Origin: Pristionchus mayeri
Lineage: Eukaryota > Nematoda > Chromadorea > Rhabditida > Neodiplogasteridae
Assembly (NCBI GenBank): GCA_036245805.1
Contig: BTRK01000003.1
Coordinates: 7,254,001 to 7,318,000, forward strand
Reading direction: 5' to 3'
DNA length: 64,000 bases
A program made the translations under genes and the position numbers. Shown here piece after piece: positions 9,960 to 21,500 of this stretch (position 1 is the stretch's first letter; every line of letters begins with the position of its first letter). Under the pieces are notes generated by a model. It saw only the letters and a program-made list of their open reading frames with translations, was not told the origin of the DNA and did no database searches.

Positions 9960-11510
9960 CATAGTTGCCCAACACTGGCGGCGAGCGGTTTTCAGACCAT
10001 GATTCGCGGGTATTCAGAGCGCCCCTGTTTTGAGGGACGCTATCCACAGGGACGTATAGGGGTCGTGGTCAAAAATTGATTTGTAGGTCAATGGTAGGTC
10101 AGGGCTAGATACCGTACCGTACAGTACATGCTAATCGCCTTGCCCATATGCGGCCGCGGCGGCCCGGATTCCGCGGATCGACTTTGCGGGAAGCATATTT
10201 TTTCACCATTCGATTTTTTGATTTTGAAATTTTCCATAAAATTTTGCATCGGATTGACTATTCATTCATAGTTTAAAAAAATACAAATCGATATTTTGAA
10301 TGCGACAATGCTTCAACCTACCGTAATCGAAGTTTGCGATATCACTTTGCCAGTCGCTTTTGCAACTGAGATTACGGTAGGTTGAGGCAATGCGGCATTC
10401 AAAATATCGATGCAAGCATTTTTTTTAAAAATATAAATGAAGAGTCCATCCGATTCGAAATTTTATGGAGAATTTTAAAATCCCTAATCTAGAGATCTTC
10501 TGACGCTGGTTCTCGGAGCAGAGTTTACCTGGTCTACATCGAGTGCCTCCTCCTCGATAATGCTTCCAACAGACCGGACGAAGATAGATGAGACCAGCCG
10601 ATTAGATCTCTCATTTTACGATTGCACCTCCACCCCCTTCACTACCCCTTCCCTTTCGCACTCTTCCTCAGTGTGAGGAGAGTCCATCATCTTGTATCAT
10701 AATACTTCTTTCGTTGCGCCGCCGAGCGTAGATTAAATATATAAATATAAATAAAAAAATCGAATGGTGAAAAATTGCATGCTTTCCGCAACATCGATCC
10801 GCGGGCCGCCGCGGGCCGCCGCGGGCCGCCGCGACCGCATATGGGCAAGGCGATTAGCATGTACTGTACAGTACCCCCAGATACCGTATACCATTACCGT
10901 AACCCGGATTATCGCAAACTAACTTTGTTTTTAAAAAAGTCCGGGTACCGTGTCCCATCGATTATACAGTACCCAAGTAACTACCGTAACCCAGTTCCTT
11001 GGGCCAAACATTTTTTCTAAAAATGTCACATTTAAAAAAAAACCCCTAAACCTATCACACAATTGTTCTACAGTAATGAGAAATGCGGTAGGATGCTTTA
11101 AAATAATTGTATGCTCAATTTTGGATGTTTAGAAAAAAATTTTTCTGACCCAAAGAAAAAATGTGTTACGGTAGCTGCTGGGGTACTGTATAATCGATGG
11201 GGCATGGCACCAGGACTTTTTAAAAAATAAAGTTAGTTTGCGATAATCGGGGTTACGGTAGTGATATACGGCATCTGGAGGTACCGTACTATCTATTGGG
11301 TACGGTACCTAGCCCTGACCTACCATTGACCTACCAATCGATTTTGACCATGACCCCCTACGTCCCTCTGGAGAGCGCCCCTCAAAACAAGGGCGCTCTC
11401 CACACCCATGAATAGGTGTGGAGAGCGCCCACACCTATTCATGGGTGTGGGCGGCGGCGACCCACATGACAATTGAGTCATGGGGGTCGCCGCCGGCGTG
11501 GGCAACTATG
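9960..11510. mobile_element. hAT-like foldback element with nested inverted repeats (1.55 kb)
   Basis: Ends CATAGTTGCCCA… and …TGGGCAACTATG are inverted repeats that continue inward (GGCGGCGA). The flanking 8-mers TTCATAAT (9952-9959) and TTCATATT (11511-11518) agree at 7 of 8 positions, as an aged 8 bp target duplication would. Inside are a second inverted pair (about 10060-10230 against 10750-10890 and 11290-11400) and three GGGCCGCCGC units (10800-10833). No transposase is seen, so it is non-autonomous. The 8 bp duplication points to the hAT superfamily, which is inference. The right end is 67 bp upstream of the first visible exon of the next gene. Confidence 0.6.
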
Positions 11511-11577
11511 TTCATATTTTATAATTCCATAATGTAATATATTATCAAAAAAAACAAATAATTCATCTTTATTTTAG

Positions 11578-12298
11578 GCAGTACGACTTCACATGCGAGA
11601 CGGCATTGAAACACATCGTAAGTAGTGATGACTATTCGAAAAGTGCCAACTGACATGATAATTTTGTGCAGCAAATTCGCAATTAGTCGTTGCGTCCTTC
11701 TGCAAGAAATGACCAGTTTTATCACGTGCTTTCTCGCCGGTCGGAAGAGCAGAGCACTTGAAATGGAGAGAGAGTTCGAGAAACGATTAGGGTTCCTTAT
11801 TGGAAAATGTTTGCGTCATTTTCAAATATGTTTCACGTGTATTATATACATGACAGCGTAAATGAAACAAATCGGAAAATGATTCTAAAATTTTCCAATA
11901 AGAGAACCCTATCACGATGTTTTTAAGAGTGTGTTAAATGAAAAGACATGGGCCCGAATTATGAACTCTACTTGTAATGAAGAGCGTAGTTACTTGCATA
12001 GCCGTATCCACATTTTAGCTGAATTTTTCTCATAATCGTATTAGCTTCCGAGATACGTTTGGTTGATTTAGGCGAAACAATTCAGGAACGTCGCGGATGC
12101 GACAATGCCGATCCCGCTGTTAAGGCCAAGTACATGGCTTGCAAAAAGAGTCAAACTCAGGCAGTTGAGAAAAACATCTTACTATATCGCTAATTAATGA
12201 CAATATTTCAGCTGAATTCCCTCAAACTTCTATCCGGAAACGCTTCATCTCGCACAAAACGTTGTGAAATTGGCACAACTTTTTGTTCTGGACGATAA
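11578..12298 (+). CDS. Small secreted cysteine protein, copy 2, first exon not found
   Basis: Exons 11578-11617, 12086-12163 and 12212-12298 (TAA) have the same lengths (first two), phases and motifs as exons 2 to 4 of the gene at 1161-2167: QYDFTCETALKHI, ERRGCDNADPAVKAKYMACK and LNSLKLLSGNAS ending KRCEIGTTFCSGR. The exon encoding the signal peptide should end in phase 2 upstream of 11578, but upstream there is only the hAT-like foldback element. Either that exon lies beyond the element or it was lost. MITE-B sits in the 11617-12086 intron. A chemoreceptor follows, as in copy 1. Confidence 0.55.
11789..11910. mobile_element. MITE-B copy
   Basis: AGGGTTCCTTATTGGAAAAT … CCAATAAGAGAACCCT palindrome inside the intron of the small secreted-protein copy 2. 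Confidence 0.75.
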
Positions 12299-12667
12299 GG
12301 ACTGTTTAAGCGATGCTTATCTTTCGATAAATATGATATGATGAATAGGGACCGCAAGCCATGCCCACTTTCGAGTATATTGAATTCACTCAAAATCCGT
12401 GCACTCACGCCTCGAATTATCATCCAAATCGACCAAACAAAAGTAATTTCGGTAACTCTTGCCTTCCTCCACAAATGACCTCTTTAGCAGCTTGATCATG
12501 CAACTCTGACTAGGTTGGCATACGCTAATTATGATCAGGTTTTGGAGCTAAAGGGAGTGGAGTGATCGTATAAAGCTGATCTATTTTATTGTGATAGCTA
12601 CAATCGATAAGATAGTTAAAATGCGAATGTGTGCAGGAGAGAGGCTGCGACACGGTTGTGAAGTAGT

Positions 12668-12803
12668 GTTCCGTTATTGTGCGTAATTGGGCATATATTG
12701 AATAACTTTCGGATATGTTTCGTATAGAATATCCATATCTAGCGCACATGAAACATATCTGATATTGATTCAAAATATGCCTAATTACCCTATTGTGAAC
12801 CCT
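12668..12803. mobile_element. MITE-B copy
   Basis: Palindrome with core GGATATGTTTCGTATAGAATATCC and ends AGTGTTCCGTTATTG/CCCTATTGTGAACCCT, in the gap before chemoreceptor 2. The rest of 12299-13280 shows no gene apart from the duplicated promoter stretch near 13170-13280. Confidence 0.6.
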
Positions 12804-13280
12804 ATTGTGGAGCATCTGGGATTCTCTTCGGCTAGCAGGAAATAGCGCTCACAATTCGGCATTTTCTCCAATCAAGACGGCGAAATCACAACCATTTCCA
12901 TTTCTTCTCCTTTTCCATTCCCAATTAAAACCATGGTTGAAAGGGCATCATAGCTAAACGCATTTTCTTTCTGACCTTTCCGCGTTATTTCGCCTGTTCT
13001 TTTCGTTTTCCGTTTTCCCCGTGTGAGATGCTCAAAAGTAATCAGTATTCGCTTTTTATTTTTATTTTTTTAAAATTTTCACTTCTGCGAGTTGTTAAAC
13101 ATTTCTGTAATAGTACTTGACAGCAATAGCTAGCAAAACTGGAATTGCTTTCAACTTGCTAATCTATCATTTCCTAGCGAATCACTCCATTGTCACGCCC
13201 TCCCTCCATTGAATGCAGTTACACCCAATTACTGCTAACATTAATCAGTGAGAGGGAATAACGCATTCATTCAGTTCAAT

Positions 13281-15085
13281 ATGGCCGATATTTCGTTCTG
13301 AAAACGGTACGGAAAATTGTGAAACTATCACGGTAAGCCTTGGCCAGGTCTTGGCGAGCTCCAGCTGCTTTACGGACTTCATCAATGTTGTCTTCTTCGG
13401 AAGGTTATTACATTTCCATTGGTATAAATCTTCCGCCGATTGCAGATTTGCCTTCGTCCTAGCTTCATCGGAAGCCCGGTCCACTATCGAGAATCTGATT
13501 CGGATTCAGATGTTTCATTACGGTGATAAATACAATAATATTACCGCAATTTACACTAGGATTTCTCTTATAGGAAATGCGAGACAATTTTTGGGATTTT
13601 TTCGTCGATTTTTCAGGTGCTAAACAGCTGGACAGCTTTTGAGCTGTGCAAAACATCTCATACATTGCCAAAACCACCCACAAAGAGACAATACTGAAAA
13701 GGCGAAGCTTTATTTTTTAACAATTTGTAGTTATTGCTCGCATTGTCCTTCTCCTCCTCGACATCCTCAGATTCGCACTCATAAATGTTGACGTAAGATA
13801 TACAAAATTCCAGCCACTCATAACTGTTTTTTCAGATGGACATAGGAGGAGTCCAAATTCATATGTTCGTGAATCGAATCTTGGTAATGGTGGGCACTAG
13901 GTCGGAAGAGAAGTAATGACGTCATGCCGCCTTTCATGTAGCAAAGGCATGATTTCATAGTTCTCATCCGACCTTGTGCTCATTTGCGCAATTTTCTTAC
14001 AGTTTGCATCTATGCTCGTCCTGTCCGGCAGCTGCAGCTTGCTGCTGTCGATGTCGCACTTCTCGGCCACTATTTTCCCTCTTAGACACAATGATGTAAA
14101 TTAGAGAGATTTTATACAAAAAATCTTTTTTTTTTCGTTTCAACAATCTATAATATTTCATCGATTTGGCGACAACAGAATGAGTTCTTCGTGAAATACA
14201 AAAACTATTTGCAGATCTGGACACCATTGAGAGTGCACGTCGTAGTTGCCTCTGTCTACGTTCTCGCAACCCTTACCTCCCTCATTTTCCTAATAGTTCA
14301 GTCAAATTCCCAATCAATCATGGTACGAATTTTTTTGGTGCTTTGAATGTTGTGATACTTGAGACGCACATCAATTACATTGTGCCGGTCCTATTCTGCG
14401 CTTCTTCGGCTATTGTTTATTCGATCATTATGATTAAAGTTAGAAAGCAGGTACGATATAAACTTGGATACGAATATCGATTTTACGATGGTTTATACAG
14501 GTCGACAACTCTTGGAAAAGAGCCGTTGCTCGTTGCCTTTCTCGTCTCTCAATAATTGGATTTATATCAGCCCTTGGTTCGTTCCTTTTAAGTGTGTCAA
14601 TCGTATGTCATGCATCTTCAATTATTTCCTAAATAATTACACTTATTCTTTTGGAACTCCGAACTGTAAAATACATCGCGTTTTGGCAAAGAATCACAAT
14701 TTCAGTGGATATCATCTTTCCTGCTTCGATAATTGTTGAAAAACTAATTATGAAGCAGTACAAAGAGTCAGACTCTTACGAAGCCCTTCGAACCTTCTAC
14801 ATTGTATATCAAGTCTGGAATACGTAAGCATCAATTATGAACCCAATTGACGATTCAACTTCAGTTTTGCGCTACTCGTGAACAATTGCCTGGGAACGTG
14901 GCTGTTCATTCTCTGCGTACCGAAGGTGCAAAATCGTTTAGAGTTTCCTCGCAACTTCCAACTTGCAGTTTCGGGCATTGTTTTTCGGAAAATTCATTCG
15001 TCCCGTCGAGCGGAGCACTCGAGTCAATACCTCCACTCACTTCCAGCTCTCTCAGTTTCCATCACCCATCACTCATCGACTATGA
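13281..15085 (+). CDS. Serpentine chemoreceptor 2 (7TM GPCR), 11 exons, N-terminal frame problem
   Basis: Exons: 13281-13403, 13446-13522, 13731-13792, 13836-13883, 14003-14095, 14215-14322, 14364-14450, 14501-14591, 14706-14823, 14865-14925, 14969-15085 (TGA). Each aligns with the corresponding exon of chemoreceptor 1 in phase and sequence: ENGTENCET/YNGTESCET, IVLLLLDILRFAL/IMIFGLDIIRLAF, GGVQIHMFVNRIL/AGLQLHEYLNILM, SYEALRTFYIVYQVWN/TYDALRTFHIIYPLWN. TM3 and loop 2 are one exon more finely split than in copy 1. The C-terminal tail is longer (ends SPITHRL). The ATG at 13281 is out of frame with the ENGTENCET reading by one base, and no in-frame ATG exists after the TGA at 13249. Either the start was lost or one base is missing or extra in 13284-13297. 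Chemosensory membrane role by family; the named subfamily is unresolved. Confidence 0.7.
13894..13979. mobile_element. MITE-A short copy in chemoreceptor 2 intron
   Basis: GCACTAGGTCGGAAGAGAAG … TTCTCATCCGACCTTGTGC, a clean inverted repeat filling most of the intron between the TM2-3 and TM3 exons. It is absent from the paralogous intron of chemoreceptor 1, so it inserted after duplication. Confidence 0.75.
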
Positions 15086-15215
15086 AAGTCCCTCTCTTCC
15101 CGTTCTCCTTAGCCTTTCCCAATTCTCTTCTCAATCATGCATTGTGGTGTCCGCCTGCTCACTCGCTCGCTCGCTTACGATAGCTTGTCGCCCTATTGCT
15201 CCGTAACCATTCACT

Positions 15216-15629
15216 AGGGTTCTCTTATAGGACAATTTTTGTCGCCTTGTCGGATATGTTTCAGGGGCCTTATATGGATGAGAAGCCTCTGATTATTATT
15301 TTTTTTTGCAGCCACTTCAAGCGATTTTACAGTCGTCATGAGACGATTACGCTAGGTGGTGTAGTGCGGTGAGGCCGACTACTGTTTGAACTACGTATCC
15401 CTGCTGTTCAAGGTGCTTCTAGGGATCGATATATTTCGGACCGGGGTCACTACCAATTAACCGGCTACGGGGGGATGGAGGGCTTGGTCTGCCTCGGAGG
15501 GGGATCGAACTCAGGTCCCTTGTATAGCGAGTGGCGCCTCACGCCACTGCGCCACCACACCTCTGATTATTTAGCGCACCTGAAACTTACCCGATCAATC
15601 CACGAAAATTTTCCAATAAGAGAACCCTA
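15216..15629. mobile_element. MITE-B copy split by a SINE
   Basis: Outer ends AGGGTTCTCTTATAGG and CCAATAAGAGAACCCT define a MITE-B. Its centre is interrupted after 'gatgagaagcc' by an inserted tRNA-like block, giving 414 bp instead of about 130. Confidence 0.7.
15355..15575 (-). mobile_element. tRNA-related SINE, second family
   Basis: On the minus strand TGGCGCAGTGGCGTGAGG (box A-like) is followed about 35 nt later by GAGTTCGATCCCC (box B-like), the internal RNA polymerase III promoter of a tRNA head. The rest does not fold as a tRNA by eye. It is nested inside a MITE-B. Confidence 0.5.
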
Positions 15630-15687
15630 CCATTCACACTTGTCGCTCGATCCGCACATGTTATCGTGCCACATGATTCACAGTAGA

Positions 15688-15782
15688 GAAAAAAATCGGA
15701 GCCTGGTCTCCTCGTTTCACACTCTATCTGACTGGTGAGAGAGCGTGGGAAGCGAGGAGAGTACTCGCCGATTGCCATCACT
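15688..15782. mobile_element. MITE-D (CACGCTCTCTC/GAGAGAGCGTG hairpin)
   Basis: AATCGGAGCCTGGTCTCCTC…GAGGAGAGTACTCGCCGATT palindrome with an inner 'cacactctatctg/gagagagcgtg'. Relatives at 42756-42860, 50821-50944 and 54950-55042. Confidence 0.6.
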
Positions 15783-16289
15783 AATTCACAGTAACCGGCT
15801 CCTCACCCCACATTATCTGCTGACACCTGTCATCACGCAGCCATCCCGCCTCTACTTCGTCGACTCCTCATCCCGAGTTACAGCGGAATTGTGCGATAAT
15901 AACATTATTTTATTGGTTTGTTGTCAATCCGGCACATTCCACCCAATCCGATTTTGACCTTAGTGAATTTGGTATATCGTTTCCTATTCTTCATTTGCAT
16001 TCCATTTATACAGAAAATTCACGAAATCCAAATGCTCAGAAATGACCGGACTACACAACACAATATTGCAAGATCTCGATGGGCACTAGAGTTCGGGCAC
16101 TAGAGTTGTTCGAATTGCGTAATCGTACATCGCGGAGTGAAACGATACAATGATTCATTCGCTAGGATTAGATAAATGTGCAATTCGAAAGCAATTACAG
16201 TTCCTTCGCAGTTTTTGTTCTCCCGTCCCTTCGTAACAAGTTGATAAAGGGAGCCAATTTTTCGACCACCCTTGCCATCCACCCAGACC

Positions 16290-16770
16290 ACAGAGGTTAG
16301 TAGATACGTCAGAAATCCACCACCACGTGCGCACAACATGGTAGCCTCATGCATAGGTCGCTGGAGGAATCTTCTGACTCTCTCCAAACCGCACGCTCTC
16401 TCGTCGGTATTAGCGAGTGAGAGAGTGCGTGGTCGCTGATAACAGCAGGACAGGCTGAACGTGGCTCGGGGGTTGCAAAGCTCTCCTCTCGCGGAGTGCC
16501 TAACATTAACTTCTTTTCTTCATTAACCGAGAACCAGGCACGGGAAGGGGACAAAGGTGCGGGAGATCACGCTGTTGATGATGCTGAGAAACGTTTCGGA
16601 AATTATAATCTCGACCGCTTCACCATATGGTCTTGGGATTGTAACATTATCTCGCGGTGACAGGCATGAATGAATCGGAGAAGAAATGATATCTTGGACA
16701 GTCGACTGTCCCGAAGGAAATGTCAGAGATAGTCGATTGTCAGAATTTTTTTCTTTTGGGTAATATGTTT
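16290..16770 (-). pseudogene. Possible degenerate receptor fragment
   Basis: On the minus strand the frame reads EIIISETFLSIINSVISRTF then VPFPCLVL, and further down ATMLCARGGGFLTYLLTSVV. These resemble two consecutive membrane helices of a peptide- or Srw-type GPCR, with a charged loop between (EEKKLMLGTPREES). The pieces are interrupted by a MITE-D-like CACGCTCTCTC hairpin and stops. Donor and acceptor sites are unconvincing. It could equally be chance hydrophobic sequence. The rest of 15630-17070 shows no gene. Confidence 0.25.
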
Positions 16771-17070
16771 TTTGTTCCAATTAGATAACATTTTTTACGT
16801 GCTGATGCTCTTCCGAATAGAAATTTTAGAGCACATTGACGTTCGTAAGACACGACGTGGAATTCGTCATTGCGAATTTACGAAATGTCCACAATAGTAT
16901 AAAACTAGTACACACACGAGTTTCAAACATGCTTAAAAAACCCGAAAATGCAGTGAAAGCAAGTAAAAAAGGCAGTAAAATTCGAGCTAACATGGTCAGC
17001 AATAGATTGAAATAGCATGTATGACGCATATCTAGTGGGTGGTGGTTCGGATAAACACGCGTGTCCAGTG

Positions 17071-17077
17071 TATAAAA
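17071..17077 (+). promoter_or_regulatory. TATA box of FAR-like gene 1
   Basis: TATAAAA, 46 bp before the ATG at 17123. Confidence 0.45.
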
Positions 17078-17122
17078 CAACGACAGCGAGGTGAATTACC
17101 GCAACTCGCCTACCCTCTCACA

Positions 17123-18067
17123 ATGCATTCTACCGTCGCGATCTCCCTGATTTCCCTGATTTTCCTGATTACGGTAGCTGCACATCCTGCGGCTTGCAGA
17201 AGCATACAGCAGCTGCATGATTCGATACCGGAGAAGTATCGAAGTAAGCACACGTGAAGAGTTCGACACGTTGTGTGCAGTGTTCAAGGAGAGCTCGAGC
17301 TTTGAGGAGGTATTCTGGAATATGATACACAATGAATTTAAAGAAACGGTGAACTTGATACCGGCCTTGTTGTGTTGCCACTCGAGGCTATCTCGAAGTC
17401 GAGATGTGCCTTACATTTCCTAGGGTATAAGCACCCTTCGTGATTATCATCCTGCCATCCTGAAGAAGGTTCTAGAACAGTACATCAGACAAGACAGGGA
17501 AAAGATGTTCAAGAATTCATCACTGAGGTAGGTGATTTTTCAGTTTGCCAAGCAAATTCATCATTTCGGATCAACGAAAACATGGAACAAATGAAGAGTG
17601 AACATCAAGTGAAGCGAACGATAGATCGACTGAATACTAAGGTCGGAGTTTTTTTAGCATTGCCAATCACAAAAATAGCATATATTTGAAATGATCAATT
17701 CGGGTGTTAACAAGTTTGCCAAAATTTTGTTGAACTCATTAGATACCTGTCGAGCGCGAAGAGAGTGTGGGAAATGCATATACGGACATTAGGTCGAATG
17801 AGAACCCACCGGATGAGAGCTAAAACAAACATTCTCTTCTCGTGAGTTTATGTAGAATCATGTTTGTCAGTGTACGAACGTATTCTGGCTCTAATGGAGA
17901 AGGGTTTTTTTGGATCTCTTCTGAAGGGTTCTAAACCGACGGCAAGCCGACTTTGCTTCTTTCAGTATCAACAACTGCACGCGGACACGAGAGCGAGGAT
18001 AGAGAAGGCCTTTCCCGTGTTCAATGAGGCACGGGCACTGGAGATTCTGATCGAGATGGACAATTAA
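17123..18067 (+). CDS. FAR-like secreted helical protein, gene 1 (frame-broken as read)
   Basis: A signal peptide exon (17123-17243: MHSTVAISLISLIFLITVAA, then HDSIPEKYR) is followed by coding blocks 17260-17348 (FDTLCAVFKESSSFEEVFWN), 17424-17527 (HPAILKKVLEQYIRQDREKM), 17544-~17641 (NENMEQMKSEHQVKRTIDRL) and 17871-18067 (YERILALMEKGF … LHADTRARIEKAFPVF, ending TAA). IPEKY near the N terminus and a closing 'R..IEKAFP' helix are what nematode fatty-acid and retinol-binding (FAR) proteins show, so a lipid-binding secreted protein is likely. Phases do not join at 17243/17260 (only 16 nt apart), 17527/17544 (again 16 nt) or the last junction. Each gap begins GTAAG or GTAGG and ends in AAG or CAG but is too short for a known nematode intron. 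Either the gene is decaying or the assembly has indels. It is divergent from the three minus-strand relatives. Confidence 0.5.
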
Positions 18068-18502
18068 TACACGGATAGCAAAAGCTCTTTGTCGATCTCA
18101 TAATTTGCCTGCGTCATACATTGCTATCACATTTAAATCTATCACATTTAATCAAACATAGAAGAATGACAAACTAATTGTTTTATCGATAAAAATTGCA
18201 TTCACACAATATCTCAAAAGCAGGTACAAAGCACATGTAGTTGGTTGAATGTTTCAATTGGGCAGCGAAAAGTTAGTGATGTACTGTTTGCGCATGGTGA
18301 TGAGATTTCATATGAAACTAATGACCTAGCTTATTTTTGGAGTAAATACCGTTCCGCAATGAATCCAGTATGTGGAATGAGTAGATGTAGTGTAATTCTC
18401 ATAAAATGACCTAGTTCATGAGAACCTTTCGAAAGTCTGATGGTGTTGCATGTGTTCGATCCCCAAGGAACACGAGATCGGGTAACAAAATATTATGCAA
18501 TT
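18068..18502. other. Convergent intergenic spacer
   Basis: Separates FAR-like gene 1 (+) and gene 2 (-), which face each other. No gene or clear AATAAA pair is seen. Confidence 0.4.
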
Positions 18503-21500
18503 TTATTCGAATATTTCAGGGAACGCCTTGTAGACCGCGTCCCGGGCCTCACTCGACATTTTGTAGAAATGGTACCCGACCGATGCCATCTGAATTGTTA
18601 TAATTAATTAATTAATGTAAGAAATTAAACAATATTAAAATTTCTACATTAATTAGTCTGGACTATTGACTTTTTAAATTATTTTAATTATTTGTAAAAT
18701 GTCACAAACTTGGGAAACGCTCAGTCCCTCACTAGTCGCCGGTGCAATTTCCTGTAATGTACGCTTACGTATTTTGGATATCAGAAGGTTTAAGAAAGAC
18801 TATATAAGAAAATAAATCTCTAATATATTACAATAATAATAATAACACTAATAAAATACAAACTTACGTCGACAAAGTACTTCCTAGCCTCCTTGTTCTT
18901 CAGCTTCGCATATCCTTGAATTAGAGTTCGCTTTTTTTGGGTAATTAGATCGTCATTTCTGACAGCTTTTCTCTACCGATCTAGATCGAGTGAATAATTG
19001 GGGGAGCATTTCTCTTACAAAATATAGCATACAAAAAACGAAAATATAAGATGACCCGAAATACAAGCTCACCTTGAATGAAGTAGTCGATGAGCGGTTT
19101 CAGTACACCATGAACTTTAGGCGATCGGCGCTTCAGTTTTGCCATTTCCTGAAATGAGATGAATCATTGTGTAGTCAAATGGATCGTCAAAATACTACTA
19201 CGTATGTGGTCCGAGGAGGCCGATATATGTTATTATTACTTGACCAAAGTGCTTCTCGGGAACGTTACCCGATGTATGTGCATCAGAGAATTGTACTTAG
19301 TGCACAATACTCCTCTAACAACGGAATTATCGCATAAACATTACAATTTGGTCGCCAAATAGTCCCTTCTTCGCACACATTTGACAAGTGTATAGGGCAA
19401 CCTTCGGAAAAAAATAACTGGCGAGATAATGAACGAATAAGGGCATGATGTGTACCCCCGGAATCATCACAAGCTTGTTCCTGACGATGTTGCGGACAAA
19501 GAGATCGAACGCTTTCCTGTCAACCTGAATGTTTTTTTAATTGATTTTCGCCACCCTACTATATTTTCTAAAGTGTTCCGTTCTCTCGAAATTCAAGAGA
19601 GTGAGTGGTAAATGAAGAAACTTTTGTGGTGTTTTGCTATCTCTGACAGTGGCATTTAGGTCGGATGGTAACCGTTGATAGATAACCTTCCGCATGATAA
19701 CCAAAAATAATATCGTGCCCCAGCATGTTCATAGTACGTTCCCACAATGTGAAAACAATGCTTCTGTGAAAGTTCATCAGAATTGTAGATGTTTTGGACA
19801 TCATCCGACGGAGATCAACCGATCCAGTACCACTATCATTGATCGTGAAACGATACTACACAGCGTGTCAGAGAGATCGAGTTCATTTGTTCGTCGCGGC
19901 GCTCGAGCAATCTCATTTCTGTTCACTTGTTAGAGTGGAGTGGTGAGACTATGTAAAATATGCTTTATAATATCGGTGAAACACATGGCATAACATTGTA
20001 GAAAGAGTCACATATGCAAATTTAAATACATATTTATCTTATGTAAATAGTCGAGTAAATAGTCATGCCCAACGCTCTCAACCATGTAGAATTAATAAAA
20101 AAATTGAGTGGATTTTTCTTAATACAAAAATTTACCCACTAAAAATCGAACTCCTCAAAGGGGAATCATGGGAGACCCCACTTGTGAAGTGTTTTCTGAA
20201 TCCTCACGAGTGGCTCTACAATTGCAACATACAGATTTTTGATATTGTTTTTAGTATTCGAAAAACGGCCGTGAACGTGCAACAAAAAGTACATTTTTAA
20301 TGATAACTCGAATGCTAAACAAAATTTCAACAATATGTCCGTTGCAATTGTAGAGCTAGTCGTTGAGGATTCAGAAAACACCCCACAAGTGGGGTCTCCC
20401 ATGATTTCCCTCTGAGGAGTTCGATTTTTAGTGGGTAAATTTTGAGTATTACGGAAAATCCAATCAAAAAAATCAACAAAATTTCTACATGGTAGAAACT
20501 TTGGGCATGGCACTCGTAACATAAGAGACATATGTATTTAAATTTGCAATGTTATGCCATGTGTTTCACCGATATTATAAAGCATATTTTACATAGTCTC
20601 ACCACTCCACTCTAACAAGTGAACAGAAATGAGATTGCTCGAGCGCCGCGACGAACAAAGGAACTCGATCTCTCTGACACGCTGTGTACAACAGTGTCTT
20701 AATTTACCACTATATTATATTTGCCGGTTGAATTTCCAGAGAGCGTAGAACCCTAGTATTCCTCACATCAATAATAAAAAAATAATATTCTACCTAGTTC
20801 CATGAGAGTTATTTCACATACCGGAGTCCAATCGTCGGGTGCCCCAGCTGCGATCGACATCACGGCGGGAAGAATTTCTGAAAATATTGGGGTGTCCGGA
20901 AAGTTCGTATAATTTTTTGTTTTTATTTTTTATTCAATGCTTTACAATTCTCAGTGACCAATGTATGCCCCCTTCTTTCTCACTACCTCCCTCCAGCGAT
21001 TGGGCAGGGTCTCGATTCATCTCTTCCAGAATGCGGGTTTCTTCGAGACCCCCCAGTTCACGAAAGCCCTCACAACTTCATCTCGATTCTTGAACTTCTT
21101 TCCTTTGCAGAAGTCAGAAAGAGAGCGGAAGCAGTGGTAGTCGCATGGGGAGAGATCCGGGAATACGGTCGATGGGGAATCCTCTCGATCTTCAGCTCGT
21201 CCATTTTCTTCTGGGTCATCTTCGCTCGATGTGGGCGAGCATTGTCCATCAGAAGAATAATTTTGCCCTGGTTCAGGAGTCTGGGAGGGACTCTGATCGC
21301 GACATCTTCCAGTTGTTCAGAGAAGAGGTCGGCATTGATGCTGGTGCCAGGGGCGAGGATCTCCCAGTAGATGGGACCGAGCACTGAGAAGAAGAAGCAG
21401 AGGAGTTCCTTCTTTCCGTGCTCTTCCTTCTTCGGGACGGGCGTGGGCTTCTCATCTGCATCCACCCATTGCAGTCTCCTCACAGGGTTATCGTACGTGA

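Noticed and set aside
17244..17259. True 16 nt intron
   Set aside because: Removing it restores frame, but so does a one-base deletion. Introns this short are unknown in nematodes, and the similar gap at 17528-17543 does not restore frame.
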